Assembly (NCBI GenBank): GCA_021296215.1 | Contig: JAGWBA010000014.1 | Location: 1-57,144 of the forward strand | Length of the DNA: 57,144 bases | Reading direction: 5' to 3' | Source: Flavobacteriales bacterium | GTDB lineage: Bacteria; Bacteroidota; Bacteroidia; Flavobacteriales; ECT2AJA-044 | In this document: one piece after another, positions 19,355 to 29,844 of the stretch | Numbering within the stretch: the stretch's first letter is position 1 | Layout of the letters: each line of letters begins with the position of its first letter | Notes under the pieces: model-generated | Database searches by the model: none | What the model was told of the DNA's origin: nothing | Seen by the model: the letters and a program-made list of their open reading frames with translations, nothing else | Translations under genes and position numbers: made by a program

Positions 19355-20707
19355 TTATGACATTTCGTGTTTGATGGTGTCCAAACCTTCGCGAATGGTC
19401 TTCTGTAGATCCATTTTCGAAGTACAAACCACTTCGCAGAGCGCAAAGTCTTCTGGACTCACTTCGTAAATACCCAACTGCTCCATCGCTTCTACATCGC
19501 CGACCATGATCGACTTGAGAAGCTGCTGCGGATAAATATCCATCGGTAATACTCTTTCGTACTCCCCGGTTACCACGAATGCGCGTTTTTCACCGTGCAT
19601 GTTGGTATCGAGCGCATACTTCTTACCCGGCATCATCCACGAGGGGAAGGCACGAGAAATACTGAATTTATCGAATCCAGGGGCGATCCAACCAAACAAT
19701 TCGGGTTCATCCCCTTCCGGTATAGCAGTGACTACATGATCGTAAAAACCGAGATATCCATCTGCACCCACCTTGGAACCGGTCAGGACATTACCCGAGA
19801 TCACGCGAATATTTCCTTCTTTCAGATTTCCTTCGAGCATCCTAGACAACTGTACTCCCGTTACAACCTTGAAGTAACGCGCTTGGTTCACCTCGGATCC
19901 GGCGACGGCGATCGTGCGAGATGCATCGTATTTTCCTTCCGCGAAGAATCGTCCGATTGTAGCGACATCCTGAGGATTCACATACCATACGACCTCACCT
20001 TTATTGATAGGGTCTATGTGGTGGATCTGGATTCCGACGTTTCCTGCCGGGTGAGGACCCGTTACATTGTGTCGCTCAACGCCTTTAGCTTCAGTAAACA
20101 CTTTGGCAGGAGCACTTTTACCGCGAACCGAAAGGTGAATTTTCCCTTCGGTCAAACAGCTCAAAGCATCGATACCGGCCTGAAAATCGGTTTCGCGACC
20201 TTCGAGCATGAAGTCGTAATCGGGAGCCAATGGGGCGCTATCGAATGCCGAAATAAAAATCGCTTTGGGAGCATCATCCGGATTTGCGGTTACGTCGTAG
20301 GGACGCTGGCGCAACATGGGCCACAATCCTGCATCGAGCATCAACCCGGTCACCTTCTCTTTGCTGAGATCGGCCTGAGCTCCGGTTTCGAACTGCTTAT
20401 AGCGAACTTCTTTATCGGCCAAAATCTTGACCTCTAAAATCTTTCGCTTATTACCGCGTTTGATTTCTGCGATCTCGCCACTCACGGGAGCGGTAAAACG
20501 CACGCGTTCCTCGTCTTTACTGTAGAATAGTTGATCTCCGGCAAGCACCTCATCGCCCTCAGCTACGAGGAGTTTCGGAACGACACCATGAAAATCAGTG
20601 GGCTTGATCACGTAGGTTTCTGAAGGAGACACATCGCCGTACACTTTGTCGGCTGCTCCAACGAGCTTGATGTCGACCCCACGCTTAATCTTAATGTCTT
20701 TAGACAT
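19355..20707 (-). CDS. nqrA: Na+-translocating NADH:quinone reductase subunit A
   Basis: 450 residues, cytoplasmic quinone-associated subunit and first gene of the nqrABCDEF operon. It starts MSKDIKIKRGVDIKLVG, the usual NqrA N terminus, followed by a biotinyl-lipoyl-like beta fold (FHGVVPKLLVAEGDEVLAGD) and an SLBB-like region. HVTGPHPAGNVGIQIHHIDP is a strong family signature. No signal peptide is seen, as expected. All following genes are on the same strand with gaps of 4-20 bases, so the six subunits are almost certainly one transcript, driven by the TAATTTTG box at 20743. Confidence 0.96.
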   Translation of the reverse strand: MSKDIKIKRGVDIKLVGAADKVYGDVSPSETYVIKPTDFHGVVPKLLVAEGDEVLAGDQLFYSKDEERVRFTAPVSGEIAEIKRGNKRKILEVKILADKEVRYKQFETGAQADLSKEKVTGLMLDAGLWPMLRQRPYDVTANPDDAPKAIFISAFDSAPLAPDYDFMLEGRETDFQAGIDALSCLTEGKIHLSVRGKSAPAKVFTEAKGVERHNVTGPHPAGNVGIQIHHIDPINKGEVVWYVNPQDVATIGRFFAEGKYDASRTIAVAGSEVNQARYFKVVTGVQLSRMLEGNLKEGNIRVISGNVLTGSKVGADGYLGFYDHVVTAIPEGDEPELFGWIAPGFDKFSISRAFPSWMMPGKKYALDTNMHGEKRAFVVTGEYERVLPMDIYPQQLLKSIMVGDVEAMEQLGIYEVSPEDFALCEVVCTSKMDLQKTIREGLDTIKHEMS

Positions 20708-20742
20708 TGAAATATGGAATTAATTCGCTCTAAAAGGGACGG

Positions 20743-20750
20743 CAAAATTA
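20743..20750 (-). promoter_or_regulatory. nqr operon promoter -7 box (TAATTTTG)
   Basis: The minus strand reads TAATTTTG, matching TAnnTTTG, 35 bases before the nqrA ATG. It sits in the AT-rich divergent gap shared with the Plug gene. Confidence 0.55.
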
Positions 20751-20825
20751 TTAAAAAAGGCCAATGTTTTTAACTTTTACCACTATTTTGTGCGCCGCGT
20801 CACACAGCGCCTAATTAAAACGTTT

Positions 20826-22124
20826 ATGAAGCGACTGCTGTCTCTGCTTTTAGTGAGCTTTACCTTTTTTTCCTGGGCCTCTCGGCCCGATGCATATCCC
20901 GCGTTCAATGACGACCAAGAGATGCGCTATGATGACTTCGTTTACCAGGAGTACATCGAAACGGTGCTTTTGTACAACGTTAAGGATAGTTTGGGCTTCC
21001 CAATGATGCGTCTGGGCCAAGGAGGTCGAATGAGGTTACATTTCGATGACTTGGTGGGAGACTTTCAGCGCTATTCGTATACCTTTATACATTGTAATTT
21101 CGACTGGACCCCCTCTCAATTGTCCAAACAAGAATACCTCGTTGGTTTTGGCGACAACTTTATCGACAATTACGCCTTTTCCTTTAACACGATCGTCCCA
21201 TACACACACTATCAACTCGAATTCCCGAATAGCAATGTTCGCTTTCTTAAATCGGGTAATTACCTACTCAAAGTGTACGCGAACAACGACCCGAATCAGG
21301 TGGTCCTTACCCGTCGATTCATCATCTGGGAACCTATTGTGTCTGTCCCCATGCAAGTGCGCCGACCAACCGTGGTCGAATACCGGGACGAATATCAAGA
21401 GGTCGACTTCGAATTGAATCACAGAGGATACAACATCCCCTATCCTTTTCAAGATCTACACGTGGTGCTCGTTCAAAACCGTCGCTGGGATAATGCCATA
21501 TACAACCTTCAACCGCTATTCGTTCGCGATGGATCGCTATCGTACAACTACGAATACGAAAACCTCTTCTTAGGCGGAAACGAATACAGGTACTTCGACA
21601 CCAAAGACCTCATTACCTTTCAATCGAGAGTGAGCCAAATAAAATTCGACACCCTTTTTCAGGTACTGGTCACGCCCGATCAACCCAGGCGATTCAAGAC
21701 CTACAGCTTTTGGCCAGATGTCAATGGTCAAAGGGTGATCCGAAATGTTCGCGACCGTAATCCGCACATCGATGCCGATTACGCCATGACGCATTTTAGG
21801 CTTTTCATGCCCGAACCAACCGACGAAGGCAATATTTATGTGTACGGAGGACTAAGCGATTGGCGAATAGACCCAAAGTACATGATGCGCTACAATTACC
21901 GTCGCGGGGCCTATGAAGCTCAAATCCTGCTGAAGCAAGGCTACTACAACTACGAATACGTGCTGGTTCGCGACGGTAATGCCAAGGTCGATCCCTCCTT
22001 TATTGAAGGAACTCATTACGAGACCGAGAACCAGTACTCCGTGTTGGTCTATCACCGCGAAATGGGCCAGCGGTACGATAGACTCGTTGGTTTCTCGTCG
22101 GTAAATGCTACGGAGTTTTATTGA
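20826..22124 (+). CDS. Type IX secretion system Plug protein (DUF5103)
   Basis: 432-residue periplasmic protein with signal peptide (MKRLLSLLLVSFTFFSWA); the ATG at 20826 was chosen because the 12 upstream codons are not signal-like. The body matches DUF5103: YIETVLLYNVKDSLGFPMMRLG, then YSYTFIHCNFDW, FGDNFIDNYAFSFNT and an LLKVYANNDPNQVVLTRRF immunoglobulin-like strand set; a second domain has YVYGGLSDWRIDP and YYNYEYVLVRDG. In Flavobacterium johnsoniae the DUF5103 Plug protein closes the periplasmic end of the SprA channel when no substrate passes. It stands divergent from nqrA. A weak promoter-like CTATTTTG lies upstream. A type B sorting-signal substrate is encoded at the start of the window. 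Confidence 0.82.
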   Translation: MKRLLSLLLVSFTFFSWASRPDAYPAFNDDQEMRYDDFVYQEYIETVLLYNVKDSLGFPMMRLGQGGRMRLHFDDLVGDFQRYSYTFIHCNFDWTPSQLSKQEYLVGFGDNFIDNYAFSFNTIVPYTHYQLEFPNSNVRFLKSGNYLLKVYANNDPNQVVLTRRFIIWEPIVSVPMQVRRPTVVEYRDEYQEVDFELNHRGYNIPYPFQDLHVVLVQNRRWDNAIYNLQPLFVRDGSLSYNYEYENLFLGGNEYRYFDTKDLITFQSRVSQIKFDTLFQVLVTPDQPRRFKTYSFWPDVNGQRVIRNVRDRNPHIDADYAMTHFRLFMPEPTDEGNIYVYGGLSDWRIDPKYMMRYNYRRGAYEAQILLKQGYYNYEYVLVRDGNAKVDPSFIEGTHYETENQYSVLVYHREMGQRYDRLVGFSSVNATEFY

Positions 22125-22146
22125 ACCGAATGTTTATCTTCGGTAG

Positions 22147-23405
22147 GTGGCAAAGAAGAACGAAGAACTCACGATTTTACCGGATAACCGGCCCGCTCTC
22201 AAAGGTGAGGAGTGCCTGAATTGCGGTACACCCCTCGAATACAAAGAGAACTATTGCCATTATTGCGGTCAACGGAACAACCAGCGCCGGCTGAGTTTTT
22301 GGGATGTCATTTCCGAGAGCTTTAAAAGCTACTTCTCAGTAGATAACCGGGCCATTCATTCCCTTATCCCGCTTCTCACAAAACCGGGAAAACTAACGCG
22401 CGAGTTCGTCGAGGGAAAACGACAACAGTACGTTCACCCGATTAGGATATACCTAACCATTTCAATCGTTTATTTCTCGCTCATTAGTTTGAGTAACCTC
22501 TTGGGCCGACCCGAGCTAGGCCTGGTGCGTATCAATGAAAACAACAAAACCACCATTCGGTTCGATAGCTCCGACCAAAACTTCATCATCAACGATTAGG
22601 ATGCAGAAAAAAACTTGAAAAGGATCTTGAGAATACTCAAAATCAGGCCGTATTCGCTCCTATTTCCCTAAGCCGGTCAGAAGTTGCCGATACGGCTAAA
22701 ACAGAAAGCTCTTCAACCTCGAAACCGGGCTTTGGCACTAGCGAATGAACCAACGATGCATTGGATTCAGCACAGGCTCAACTGGATGAAGAACTGAAGT
22801 CCATTAAGCCCACTTGGGACACCATCCCCAATGATGGACCCTACTTACATCCCAAGGGCTACTACCTTGAGGAAGACGAGACCTTGGGGCGAATCAACCG
22901 ATTCATTGAAGATCACGATACGGTCGATGTTATCACAGGACTAGATTACCTAGAACTTGAGAACAGTCGCTGGAATCGTCTGATGTATATCGAGCTTCAA
23001 AAAGGACGAACTCTGGAATGGAACAAGTTCCTGAACTATTTCGTGGGCAAGTTGCCCATCATCATTTTCCTTTTTCTTCCGCTTTTTGCGCTCTCCTTCT
23101 GGGCCGTGTACATACGGCGCGACTATTTTTACATTGAGCATCTCATCTTCCCGGTCCACGTTCAGACCGTTTTCTTCATCATGTTGATCTTGCAGTGGTT
23201 GATCAATTTTAGTTGGCCCGAATTAGATTTGAATGGCCCCATAATGCTCCTTTTCATCGTGTAAGCTTTATTAGCGATGAAGCGATTCTACAAACAAGGA
23301 TGGATCAAAACCGCGTTGAAGTTCGTACTCGTGAACTTGGGCTTTTTGGTTTTCGGTACGGTGTTTTTCTTACTTGCCTTCGGAGTCGTTTTTCTCCTTT
23401 ACTGA
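22147..23405 (+). pseudogene. Decayed DUF3667 membrane protein gene
   Basis: Remains of a DUF3667 protein of about 420 codons. The first part (GTG start at 22147) has a zinc ribbon CLNCGTPLEYKENYCHYCG and the family segment HSLIPLLTKPGKLTREFVEGKRQQYVHP, then stops at TAG 22597. A run of seven A (22607-22613) marks a shift to another frame that continues LEKDLENTQNQA..., is stopped by TGA (22743-22745), continues through NYFVGKLPIIIFLFLPLFAL and two membrane helices, and meets TAA (23262-23264). The last 47 codons (ALLAMKRFYKQGWIKTALKF, hydrophobic tail) stay in that frame to TGA at 23403. Three different stops plus a frameshift mean a pseudogene rather than recoding. The intact protein would be a membrane protein of unknown function. 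Confidence 0.8.
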
Positions 23406-23424
23406 TAATTGCTATACTTGATTC

Positions 23425-23811
23425 GTGGTAACGCGAATTACATCGGGAATCAAGATCTCTGTAGAGACCCAATACAAAGGCCGCTTCGTGAGCTCGGACG
23501 GGCCCCTTTGGGTGTTTCATTACCACGTTACCATTACCAACCAAGGAGATCGTGCAGTGAAGTTGCTTCGCCGACAATGGAACATCTGGGACAGTGGTGC
23601 GGCACCGACCGAAGTGGAAGGCGACGGAGTTATTGGACTTCAGCCCGAGATGTCCCCGGGCGAGTCGCACAGTTATCAAAGTGGATGTCACTTGCGATCG
23701 GGAATTGGCTACATGCGCGGAGCCTATCGAATGAGAGATCTGGTGACCGGAAATTTTTTCGAAGTGGCCATCCCCCTCTTTCAACTGATCGCACCACAAC
23801 GAATGAACTGA
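23425..23811 (+). CDS. apaG: ApaG domain protein
   Basis: 128 residues, the standard length of ApaG (CorD). The fold is a fibronectin-III-like beta sandwich: GIKISVETQYKGRFVS, FHYHVTITNQGDRAVKLLRRQW, VEGDGVIGLQPEMSPGESHSY and GYMRGAYRM, all close to family consensus. ApaG was linked genetically to Co2+/Mg2+ tolerance, but its biochemical role is not settled. The start is a GTG at 23425; the family usually begins MVTxIT, as here. It lies just after the DUF3667 remnant and is intact. A TATACTTG sequence a few bases upstream resembles the -7 consensus. Confidence 0.9.
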   Translation: MVTRITSGIKISVETQYKGRFVSSDGPLWVFHYHVTITNQGDRAVKLLRRQWNIWDSGAAPTEVEGDGVIGLQPEMSPGESHSYQSGCHLRSGIGYMRGAYRMRDLVTGNFFEVAIPLFQLIAPQRMN

Positions 23812-23844
23812 CCTCAGGCGACCGATTTTGACCCTGATGTTTCA

Positions 23845-23852
23845 TAAGTTTG
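23845..23852 (+). promoter_or_regulatory. pruA operon promoter -7 box (TAAGTTTG)
   Basis: TAAGTTTG matches TAnnTTTG and ends 34 bases before the pruA ATG. It probably starts a transcript that can run through pruA into the DivIC/mutAB/meaB genes. Confidence 0.5.
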
Positions 23853-23886
23853 TGGCTCATTACACTGCGAACTTAAAAATCATATC

Positions 23887-25512
23887 ATGCTTAAAGGATT
23901 TTTCAATGTGCCGGTCGCGACCAACGAACCGGTATTATCCTATGCTCCCGGCACTTCAGAGCGAGCAGAATTAGAAGCCGAATTGAAACGTCAAATGTCG
24001 GAGATAGCCGATATACCTATGGTCATTGGAGGTAAGGAGGTCCGCACTTCCGACGAGGTCGATATTCGTCCGCCTCACGATCATGCCAAGGTAGTTGGGA
24101 AGTATTCCCGAGCCGAAAAAAAACATGTAGAACAAGCTATTGAAGCGGCCTTGGCCGCGCGTAAGCAATGGGCCGAATTGAGCTGGGAGCATCGCGCTTC
24201 CATTTTCTTGAAAGCCGCCGATCTATTGGCCGGTCCGCACCGCGCCAAGATCAATGCCGCGACGATGATCGGTCAAAGTAAGAACGCGTTCCAGGCGGAG
24301 ATCGACGCAGCCTGTGAGTTGGTCGACTTCTTCAAATTCAACGTGGAGTACATGGCTCAGATCTACTCAGACCAGCCCGACTCGGCTCCGGGAATGTGGA
24401 ACCGCATGGAGTATCGTCCACTCGAAGGTTTCGTTTACTCTATCACTCCTTTTAACTTCACTTCAATTGCGGCGAATCTTCCGGCATCTGCAGCCCTGAT
24501 GGGTAATGTGAACATCTGGAAACCATCGGATAGTCAAGTATACAGCACGCGGATCATTCTCGATCTCTTCAAAGAGGCCGGGGTTCCGGACGGAGTCATT
24601 AACGTAGTATACGGAGACCCTGCCATGATCACAGAAACCCTGCTAAGTCATCCCGATTTCGCAGGAATTCACTTTACGGGATCGACTTCGGTGTTCAAAG
24701 GCCTTTGGAAGCAGATCGGTGGAAACATAGACACGTACCGCAGCTATCCGCGTATCGTGGGTGAAACCGGCGGAAAAGACTTCATCGTGGCCCACCCGAG
24801 TGCTGATGCGACCGAAGTGGCTACTGCGATGGCTCGCGGAGCATTCGAGTTCCAAGGTCAAAAGTGTTCAGCGGCGTCACGCGCTTACCTACCCGCTTCA
24901 AAAGCTCCACAAATGCTGGAGATCCTGAAGGAGCAGGTCGACAGCTTTGACATGGGATCACCACTCGATTTCAAGAATTTCGTCAATGCGGTCATTCACG
25001 AAGGTGCGTTCGACAAGCTCGCAGGTTATATTGATCGCGCCAAGGAAGATTCCGACGCCGAAGTGATCATCGGTGGAGGCCACGACAAAAGCGTGGGCTA
25101 CTTTATTGAGCCTACCGTCATTTTGACGCCCAACCCAAAGTACACGACCATGGAAACGGAACTCTTTGGTCCGGTTTTGACCGTTTACGTGTACGAAGAT
25201 GCGGAATGGAACGATATGCTGAAGCTGGTCAACGAGACCTCTCCCTATGCCTTAACGGGAGCTATTTTCAGCAACAACCGCTACGCTGCCGAAGAGGCGA
25301 CCAATGCATTGGTCGATTGTGCGGGTAACTTCTATATCAACGACAAACCCACCGGTGCCGTAGTAGGTCAGCAGCCCTTTGGTGGTGCTCGCGGATCGGG
25401 AACCAACGACAAGGCGGGGTTAATGATGAACCTCATGCGTTGGGTCAGTGCTCGTACGATCAAGGAGACCTTTGTTCCACCTACCGATTACCGTTACCCC
25501 TTCATGGGATAG
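23887..25512 (+). CDS. pruA: L-glutamate gamma-semialdehyde dehydrogenase (P5C dehydrogenase)
   Basis: 541 residues, aldehyde dehydrogenase superfamily. It oxidises glutamate semialdehyde (from proline via P5C) to glutamate with NAD+. The catalytic Cys lies in FQGQKCSAASRAYLP, the general base Glu in RIVGETGGKDF, and the NAD site in GIHFTGSTSVFKGLW. PFNFTSIAANLPASAALMGN and the C-terminal GQQPFGGARGSGTNDKAG are the eukaryote/Bacteroidota P5CDH signature. No proline dehydrogenase domain is fused, so PutA activity must come from a separate gene outside this window. A divIC-like gene follows after only 3 bases. Confidence 0.95.
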   Translation: MLKGFFNVPVATNEPVLSYAPGTSERAELEAELKRQMSEIADIPMVIGGKEVRTSDEVDIRPPHDHAKVVGKYSRAEKKHVEQAIEAALAARKQWAELSWEHRASIFLKAADLLAGPHRAKINAATMIGQSKNAFQAEIDAACELVDFFKFNVEYMAQIYSDQPDSAPGMWNRMEYRPLEGFVYSITPFNFTSIAANLPASAALMGNVNIWKPSDSQVYSTRIILDLFKEAGVPDGVINVVYGDPAMITETLLSHPDFAGIHFTGSTSVFKGLWKQIGGNIDTYRSYPRIVGETGGKDFIVAHPSADATEVATAMARGAFEFQGQKCSAASRAYLPASKAPQMLEILKEQVDSFDMGSPLDFKNFVNAVIHEGAFDKLAGYIDRAKEDSDAEVIIGGGHDKSVGYFIEPTVILTPNPKYTTMETELFGPVLTVYVYEDAEWNDMLKLVNETSPYALTGAIFSNNRYAAEEATNALVDCAGNFYINDKPTGAVVGQQPFGGARGSGTNDKAGLMMNLMRWVSARTIKETFVPPTDYRYPFMG

Positions 25513-25515
25513 ATC

Positions 25516-25830
25516 ATGAAGAAGTGGTTCGATCGCATACCATCCTGGCTGAAAAACCGCTACCTTCTGGTAGGAGCGGTTTTTCTGGTCTGGATGCTGT
25601 TCATCGACACCAATTCATGGTGGTTTCACCGCGAGCTCAACCAAGAGATCGACGAGCTCGAAGAAGCCATGGACTATTACCGCGAGGAGATCGATCGCGA
25701 TAGCACGCTTTTACACGAACTCGACAGCAGTCCGGAGGCTTTGGAGCGCTATGCACGAGAGCGCTATCGCATGAAAAAAGAAAACGAAGATTTATTCATC
25801 ATTTCCGAACCAAAGGAAGAAGACAAATAA
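25516..25830 (+). CDS. Septum formation initiator family protein (FtsB/DivIC-like)
   Basis: 104 residues: a short cytoplasmic tail, one membrane helix (about 19-35, YLLVGAVFLVWMLFI) and a periplasmic coiled coil (ELNQEIDELEEAMDYYREEID), then the conserved ALERYARERYRMKKENEDLF box. This is the FtsB/DivIC family, which joins FtsL and FtsQ/DivIB in the division complex. In flavobacteria the gene commonly lies before the methylmalonyl-CoA mutase genes, as here. Its TAA overlaps the next ATG (TAATG). Confidence 0.88.
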   Translation: MKKWFDRIPSWLKNRYLLVGAVFLVWMLFIDTNSWWFHRELNQEIDELEEAMDYYREEIDRDSTLLHELDSSPEALERYARERYRMKKENEDLFIISEPKEEDK

Positions 25831-26381
25831 TGGATACAGAAAATGTTGGCGTTGGCTCCCGGGTGGAGCACGAGCGATATGGCGAAGGCGTTATTAGCGC
25901 CGTAAACCTGAGCACCTACGAGATCTTTTTTGAGCGTGGGGGCAAAATGGAGATCAGCAAACACAACGACGAATTAGAGATTACCGATGTGGTGAATAAC
26001 GACGGAGGTGGCCATCGTGCCGCAGGCACTGGAATTCGTTTAGAAGACCTGAGACAAGTCATTGTTGACACCCTCGATCAATTCGGACATTTGCAGGAAG
26101 TCGTAGAACTCGGCGATCGCTGGCACGGTGGCACCATGATCCTGAAGCCTGCCAACGAAGAGCTACAAAGCAAAGAGGTGCCCATTGAAACGTTCTTTCA
26201 CAAGATCGTGATGATGCGGGATCGAATGCGGGTTCTAGAACAACACATAAATGCAAACAAGAACATGAGCGATGAGGAAAAAGTGGATCTGCAACAGTAC
26301 ATCACGCGATGCTACGGCAGTTTCACGACCTTCAATATTCTGTTCAAAGACAAAGATCAACAGTTTTCGAGTAAAGGATAA
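25830..26381 (+). CDS. Conserved unknown protein with UvrD/PcrA-like tudor motif
   Basis: 183 residues, cytoplasmic, not recognised as a named family. The first 50 residues, GSRVEHERYGEGVISAVNLSTYEIFFERGG, resemble the small tudor-like domain at the C terminus of UvrD/PcrA helicases and of some RNA-polymerase-binding proteins (pattern VxHxxFGxGxV...). The rest is acidic and helical: IRLEDLRQVIVDTLDQFG, then TMILKPANEELQSKEVPIETFFHKIVMMRDR and LEQHINAN. No catalytic site is obvious. It lies between the division gene and the mutase genes in one dense operon, beginning at a TAATG overlap and ending 3 bases before the mutase small subunit. Confidence 0.7.
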   Translation: MDTENVGVGSRVEHERYGEGVISAVNLSTYEIFFERGGKMEISKHNDELEITDVVNNDGGGHRAAGTGIRLEDLRQVIVDTLDQFGHLQEVVELGDRWHGGTMILKPANEELQSKEVPIETFFHKIVMMRDRMRVLEQHINANKNMSDEEKVDLQQYITRCYGSFTTFNILFKDKDQQFSSKG

Positions 26382-26384
26382 ATC

Positions 26385-27779
26385 ATGAGTGACAGCGGGC
26401 TATTTTCGGAGTTTCAGGGGACCTCCCGGTCCGATTGGCAAGCGAAGGCCGAGAAAAATCTTCGCGGCGTGCCGTTGAGCGATTTGGAACACATTGACGA
26501 AGATGGCATCACCATTCGACCGTATTACACCGAAGAAGATCGTCCGCCCGTAGCACTGAGAAAACGCCCGGGACGTGGCACGGCTAACATTCAGGAAATG
26601 CCGGTTCTCGATGAAGGTGAAGCCAATAGTGCCGCCCTCGACTATTTGAATAGAGGGGCGACCGGCCTTCTCTTCTACCTTTTGCCAGAGGTAGACCTCA
26701 CGAAGCTCTTGGCGGAAATCCATCCGGAACACTGCGAACTCCATTTCGTACAGGAGGGTAATGGCGCTCTACTAGCAGAAGCGCTCGGGTCGTATTACGA
26801 GTCACAAGGCTACGACCACACCAAATGTCGGGGGTCCATTAACGTTGACATTCTCGAGAATTTAGCCAGAACCGGAGATTGGTTCAAAAGCGAAGATGAA
26901 GATTGGATCAATTTGACCGCCCTCGTCGATCGGGTAGATTTTGCTCCATGGAAGACCTTGTGCGTGAATGCCAACCTATTCAATAACGCCGGTGCCACAC
27001 CGGCTACCCAGGTCGGTATCGCATTGAGCATGTTGCACGAATACTTGGTTCGATTTGGAGAGATTGCTGCAGAAGCGCACTGGCTCAATATGGCGGTCGG
27101 AACGGATTATTTTCACGACATCGCAAAGCTGAGGTCGGTTCGCCAGTTGTGGTGGTTCTTACTGGAGCAATACGAGTTTGATGCGGTTTCGTACCCGTTA
27201 CACCTCCATGTAGAAACGGGATTGCGCGATAAGACCATTTACGATCCGTACAACAACATGCTGCGAAATACATCGGCCAGTATGGCGGCCATGGTTGCCG
27301 GGGCCGATAGCATCAGTGTAAAGCCTCACGATGTGGCCTTTAAAGACCCTACCGAATTCAGTGAGCGCATTGCGCGGAATATCCCGTTGATATTGGAGCA
27401 CGAAAGCTACTTCGGCGAATTTTCGGATCCGGCAGCGGGCTCTTATTTCATCGAAAATTTAACTGCCGAGATCTCGAAGAAGGCATGGAGTGTTTTCAAG
27501 GCTATCGAAAGTAAAGGCGGATTCGTTGAAGCTTTGAAAATCGGTTGGCTGCAGGGTCTGATTCACGATCAGGCCGCCGCCGAAAACGATCGCGTTTCAT
27601 CTTCTGATAAAAAGGTGCTCGGGGTCAACCTATATCCGAAAGACGACGAGAAGATGTCCGAACAAGTGGACCGCGCAATGTTCTGTAGCGAACCGCAACA
27701 AGATACTGAGGTCGAACCGATTCGAATGCAACGCTGGAGCGAAGCATTGGAAGCCAAAAGATTGAACGATGAAGCGTAA
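26385..27779 (+). CDS. mutA: Methylmalonyl-CoA mutase small (beta) subunit
   Basis: 464 residues. Homologous to the catalytic subunit barrel but without the cobalamin-binding domain, so it is the structural partner of MutB. Segments such as [66 protein letters not shown] and [13 protein letters not shown] are family signatures. The dimer interconverts succinyl-CoA and R-methylmalonyl-CoA, used in propionate and odd-chain or branched amino acid metabolism. It is 3 bases after the previous gene and overlaps mutB by 11 bases, consistent with tight stoichiometric coupling. Confidence 0.93.
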   Translation: MSDSGLFSEFQGTSRSDWQAKAEKNLRGVPLSDLEHIDEDGITIRPYYTEEDRPPVALRKRPGRGTANIQEMPVLDEGEANSAALDYLNRGATGLLFYLLPEVDLTKLLAEIHPEHCELHFVQEGNGALLAEALGSYYESQGYDHTKCRGSINVDILENLARTGDWFKSEDEDWINLTALVDRVDFAPWKTLCVNANLFNNAGATPATQVGIALSMLHEYLVRFGEIAAEAHWLNMAVGTDYFHDIAKLRSVRQLWWFLLEQYEFDAVSYPLHLHVETGLRDKTIYDPYNNMLRNTSASMAAMVAGADSISVKPHDVAFKDPTEFSERIARNIPLILEHESYFGEFSDPAAGSYFIENLTAEISKKAWSVFKAIESKGGFVEALKIGWLQGLIHDQAAAENDRVSSSDKKVLGVNLYPKDDEKMSEQVDRAMFCSEPQQDTEVEPIRMQRWSEALEAKRLNDEA

Positions 27780-29832
27780 GGAGTTCAGCGAGATAGAATA
27801 TCGACCCGGAGCCGCGAAGGAACCCATCGCGCCGCAGGCGCATGAAGGCTTTGCCGCAGGATTGCCTCCCTATTTGCGCGGCCCGTACACCACTATGTAC
27901 GCCAGCCGCCCGTGGACCATTCGCCAGTACGCGGGCTTTTCGACCGCCGAAGAGTCCAATGCCTTTTATCGACGCAACCTCACGGCAGGGCAAAAAGGTC
28001 TTTCAGTGGCCTTCGACCTGGCCACCCACCGCGGGTACGACAGCGACCACGACCGAGTAGTTGGCGATGTGGGAAAGGCGGGTGTAGCGATCGACAGCGT
28101 GCTCGATATGAAGATTCTCTTCGATAAGATCCCGCTCGATAAGATGTCGGTTTCGATGACCATGAACGGTGCGGTAATACCGATCATGGCCTTTTTTATC
28201 GTAACGGCCGAGGAGCAAGGTGTATCGCGCGAACAGCTTAGCGGCACTATTCAGAACGACATTTTGAAGGAGTTCATGGTGCGGAATACCTATATATATC
28301 CGCCTCAGCCGAGCATGCGTATCATTGCAGATATCTTCGCGTACACGGCGGAGCACATGCCGCGATTCAACAGTATATCGATCTCGGGTTATCACATGCA
28401 AGAGGCCGGTGCCACGCCGGAGATCGAGTTGGCTTACACGCTGGCCGACGGACTCGAGTATTTGCGCACGGGACTTGCCGCGGGTTTAGAGATCGATGTC
28501 TTTGCGCCTCGGTTGAGCTTTTTCTGGGCCATCGGAATGGACCATTTTACTGAGATAGCCAAAATGCGTGCGGCTCGCATGTTGTGGGCCAAACTCGTGA
28601 AACGGTTCGATCCGAAGAACACAAAGTCAATGGCGCTGCGGACTCATTGCCAAACGAGCGGGTGGAGTTTGACCGAGCAAGACCCGTACAATAACGTGGC
28701 CCGAACCGCCATTGAGGCCATGGCTGCCGCTTTTGGTGGCACCCAGTCGCTGCACACGAACGCACTCGACGAGGCCATTGCGCTTCCGACCGACTTTAGT
28801 GCTCGAATTGCACGGAATACCCAAATTTACCTTCAGGAAGAAACCGGGATCACCAACGTCGTTGACCCTTGGGCCGGAAGCGATTTCGTAGAGCGAAAGG
28901 CCGCAGAGATCGCCGAATCGGCTTGGGCGCTGATCGAGGAGGTGGAAGAACTTGGAGGAATGGCCAAGGCCATTGAGAATGGCTTGCCCAAGATGCGCAT
29001 CGAAGAAGCAGCTGCCAAGAAGCAGGCGCGCATTGACGGCGGTAAGGATATATTGGTAGGAGTGAATCGCTACCGCACCAATACCCATAACCCCATGGAT
29101 ATCTTGGATGTGGACAATTCCGCGGTTCGCGAATCGCAGATCAAGCGATTGAATTCCATGCGCGCCGAGCGCGATGAAAAAGCCGTTCAGACTGCCCTGA
29201 AAGCCTTGACGGAATGCGCTCGAAGCGGTGAGGGCAATCTGCTCGACAAGGCCGTCGACGCCGCTCGCTTAAGAGCAAGCCTCGGCGAAATCAGCGATGC
29301 CATGGAAGAAGTATTTGGCCGGTATACGGCAAAAATTCAAAGCATAAGCGGCGTGTACAGTAAAGAGATCGATCAAGACGACAGATTCAAGAACGCTCAG
29401 AAATTGGCCGATGACTTCGCCGAGAAAGAAGGTCGGCGCCCTCGCATCATGATCGCAAAGATGGGTCAGGACGGGCACGATCGCGGAGCAAAGGTGGTGG
29501 CCACGAGTTTTGCCGACCTCGGCTTCGACGTCGATGTTGGACCACTTTTCCAAACCCCAATGGAAGCCGCCAAGCAAGCCGTAGAGAACGACGTACATAT
29601 TTTGGGTGTGTCGAGTTTAGCGGCCGGACACAAAACCTTGGTGCCTCAAGTGATCGCAACTTTGAAAAAGCTCGGCCGCGAGGATATTCTCGTGATCGCA
29701 GGAGGCGTTATTCCACAGCAGGATTACGACTACTTGTTCAAAGCCGGCGTTTCCGGTGTATTTGGTCCCGGTACGGTGATCGCCGAGGCAGCTGCCGATA
29801 TTCTCACTAAATTGATCGAAACTATCGATTAA
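27769..29832 (+). CDS. mutB: Methylmalonyl-CoA mutase large (alpha) subunit, B12-dependent
   Basis: 687 residues. The TIM barrel carries AQxA-type substrate segments ([68 protein letters not shown]). The C-terminal cobalamin domain starts near residue 560 with [12 protein letters not shown]: the D-x-H-x-x-G motif whose His replaces the lower axial ligand of adenosylcobalamin. [15 protein letters not shown] and [13 protein letters not shown] complete that domain. It is slightly shorter than the 710-730 residues often seen but has all regions. MeaB, its reactivating GTPase, is encoded two genes downstream. Confidence 0.96.
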   Translation: MKRKEFSEIEYRPGAAKEPIAPQAHEGFAAGLPPYLRGPYTTMYASRPWTIRQYAGFSTAEESNAFYRRNLTAGQKGLSVAFDLATHRGYDSDHDRVVGDVGKAGVAIDSVLDMKILFDKIPLDKMSVSMTMNGAVIPIMAFFIVTAEEQGVSREQLSGTIQNDILKEFMVRNTYIYPPQPSMRIIADIFAYTAEHMPRFNSISISGYHMQEAGATPEIELAYTLADGLEYLRTGLAAGLEIDVFAPRLSFFWAIGMDHFTEIAKMRAARMLWAKLVKRFDPKNTKSMALRTHCQTSGWSLTEQDPYNNVARTAIEAMAAAFGGTQSLHTNALDEAIALPTDFSARIARNTQIYLQEETGITNVVDPWAGSDFVERKAAEIAESAWALIEEVEELGGMAKAIENGLPKMRIEEAAAKKQARIDGGKDILVGVNRYRTNTHNPMDILDVDNSAVRESQIKRLNSMRAERDEKAVQTALKALTECARSGEGNLLDKAVDAARLRASLGEISDAMEEVFGRYTAKIQSISGVYSKEIDQDDRFKNAQKLADDFAEKEGRRPRIMIAKMGQDGHDRGAKVVATSFADLGFDVDVGPLFQTPMEAAKQAVENDVHILGVSSLAAGHKTLVPQVIATLKKLGREDILVIAGGVIPQQDYDYLFKAGVSGVFGPGTVIAEAAADILTKLIETID

Positions 29833-29844
29833 TTGAGTGAAACC

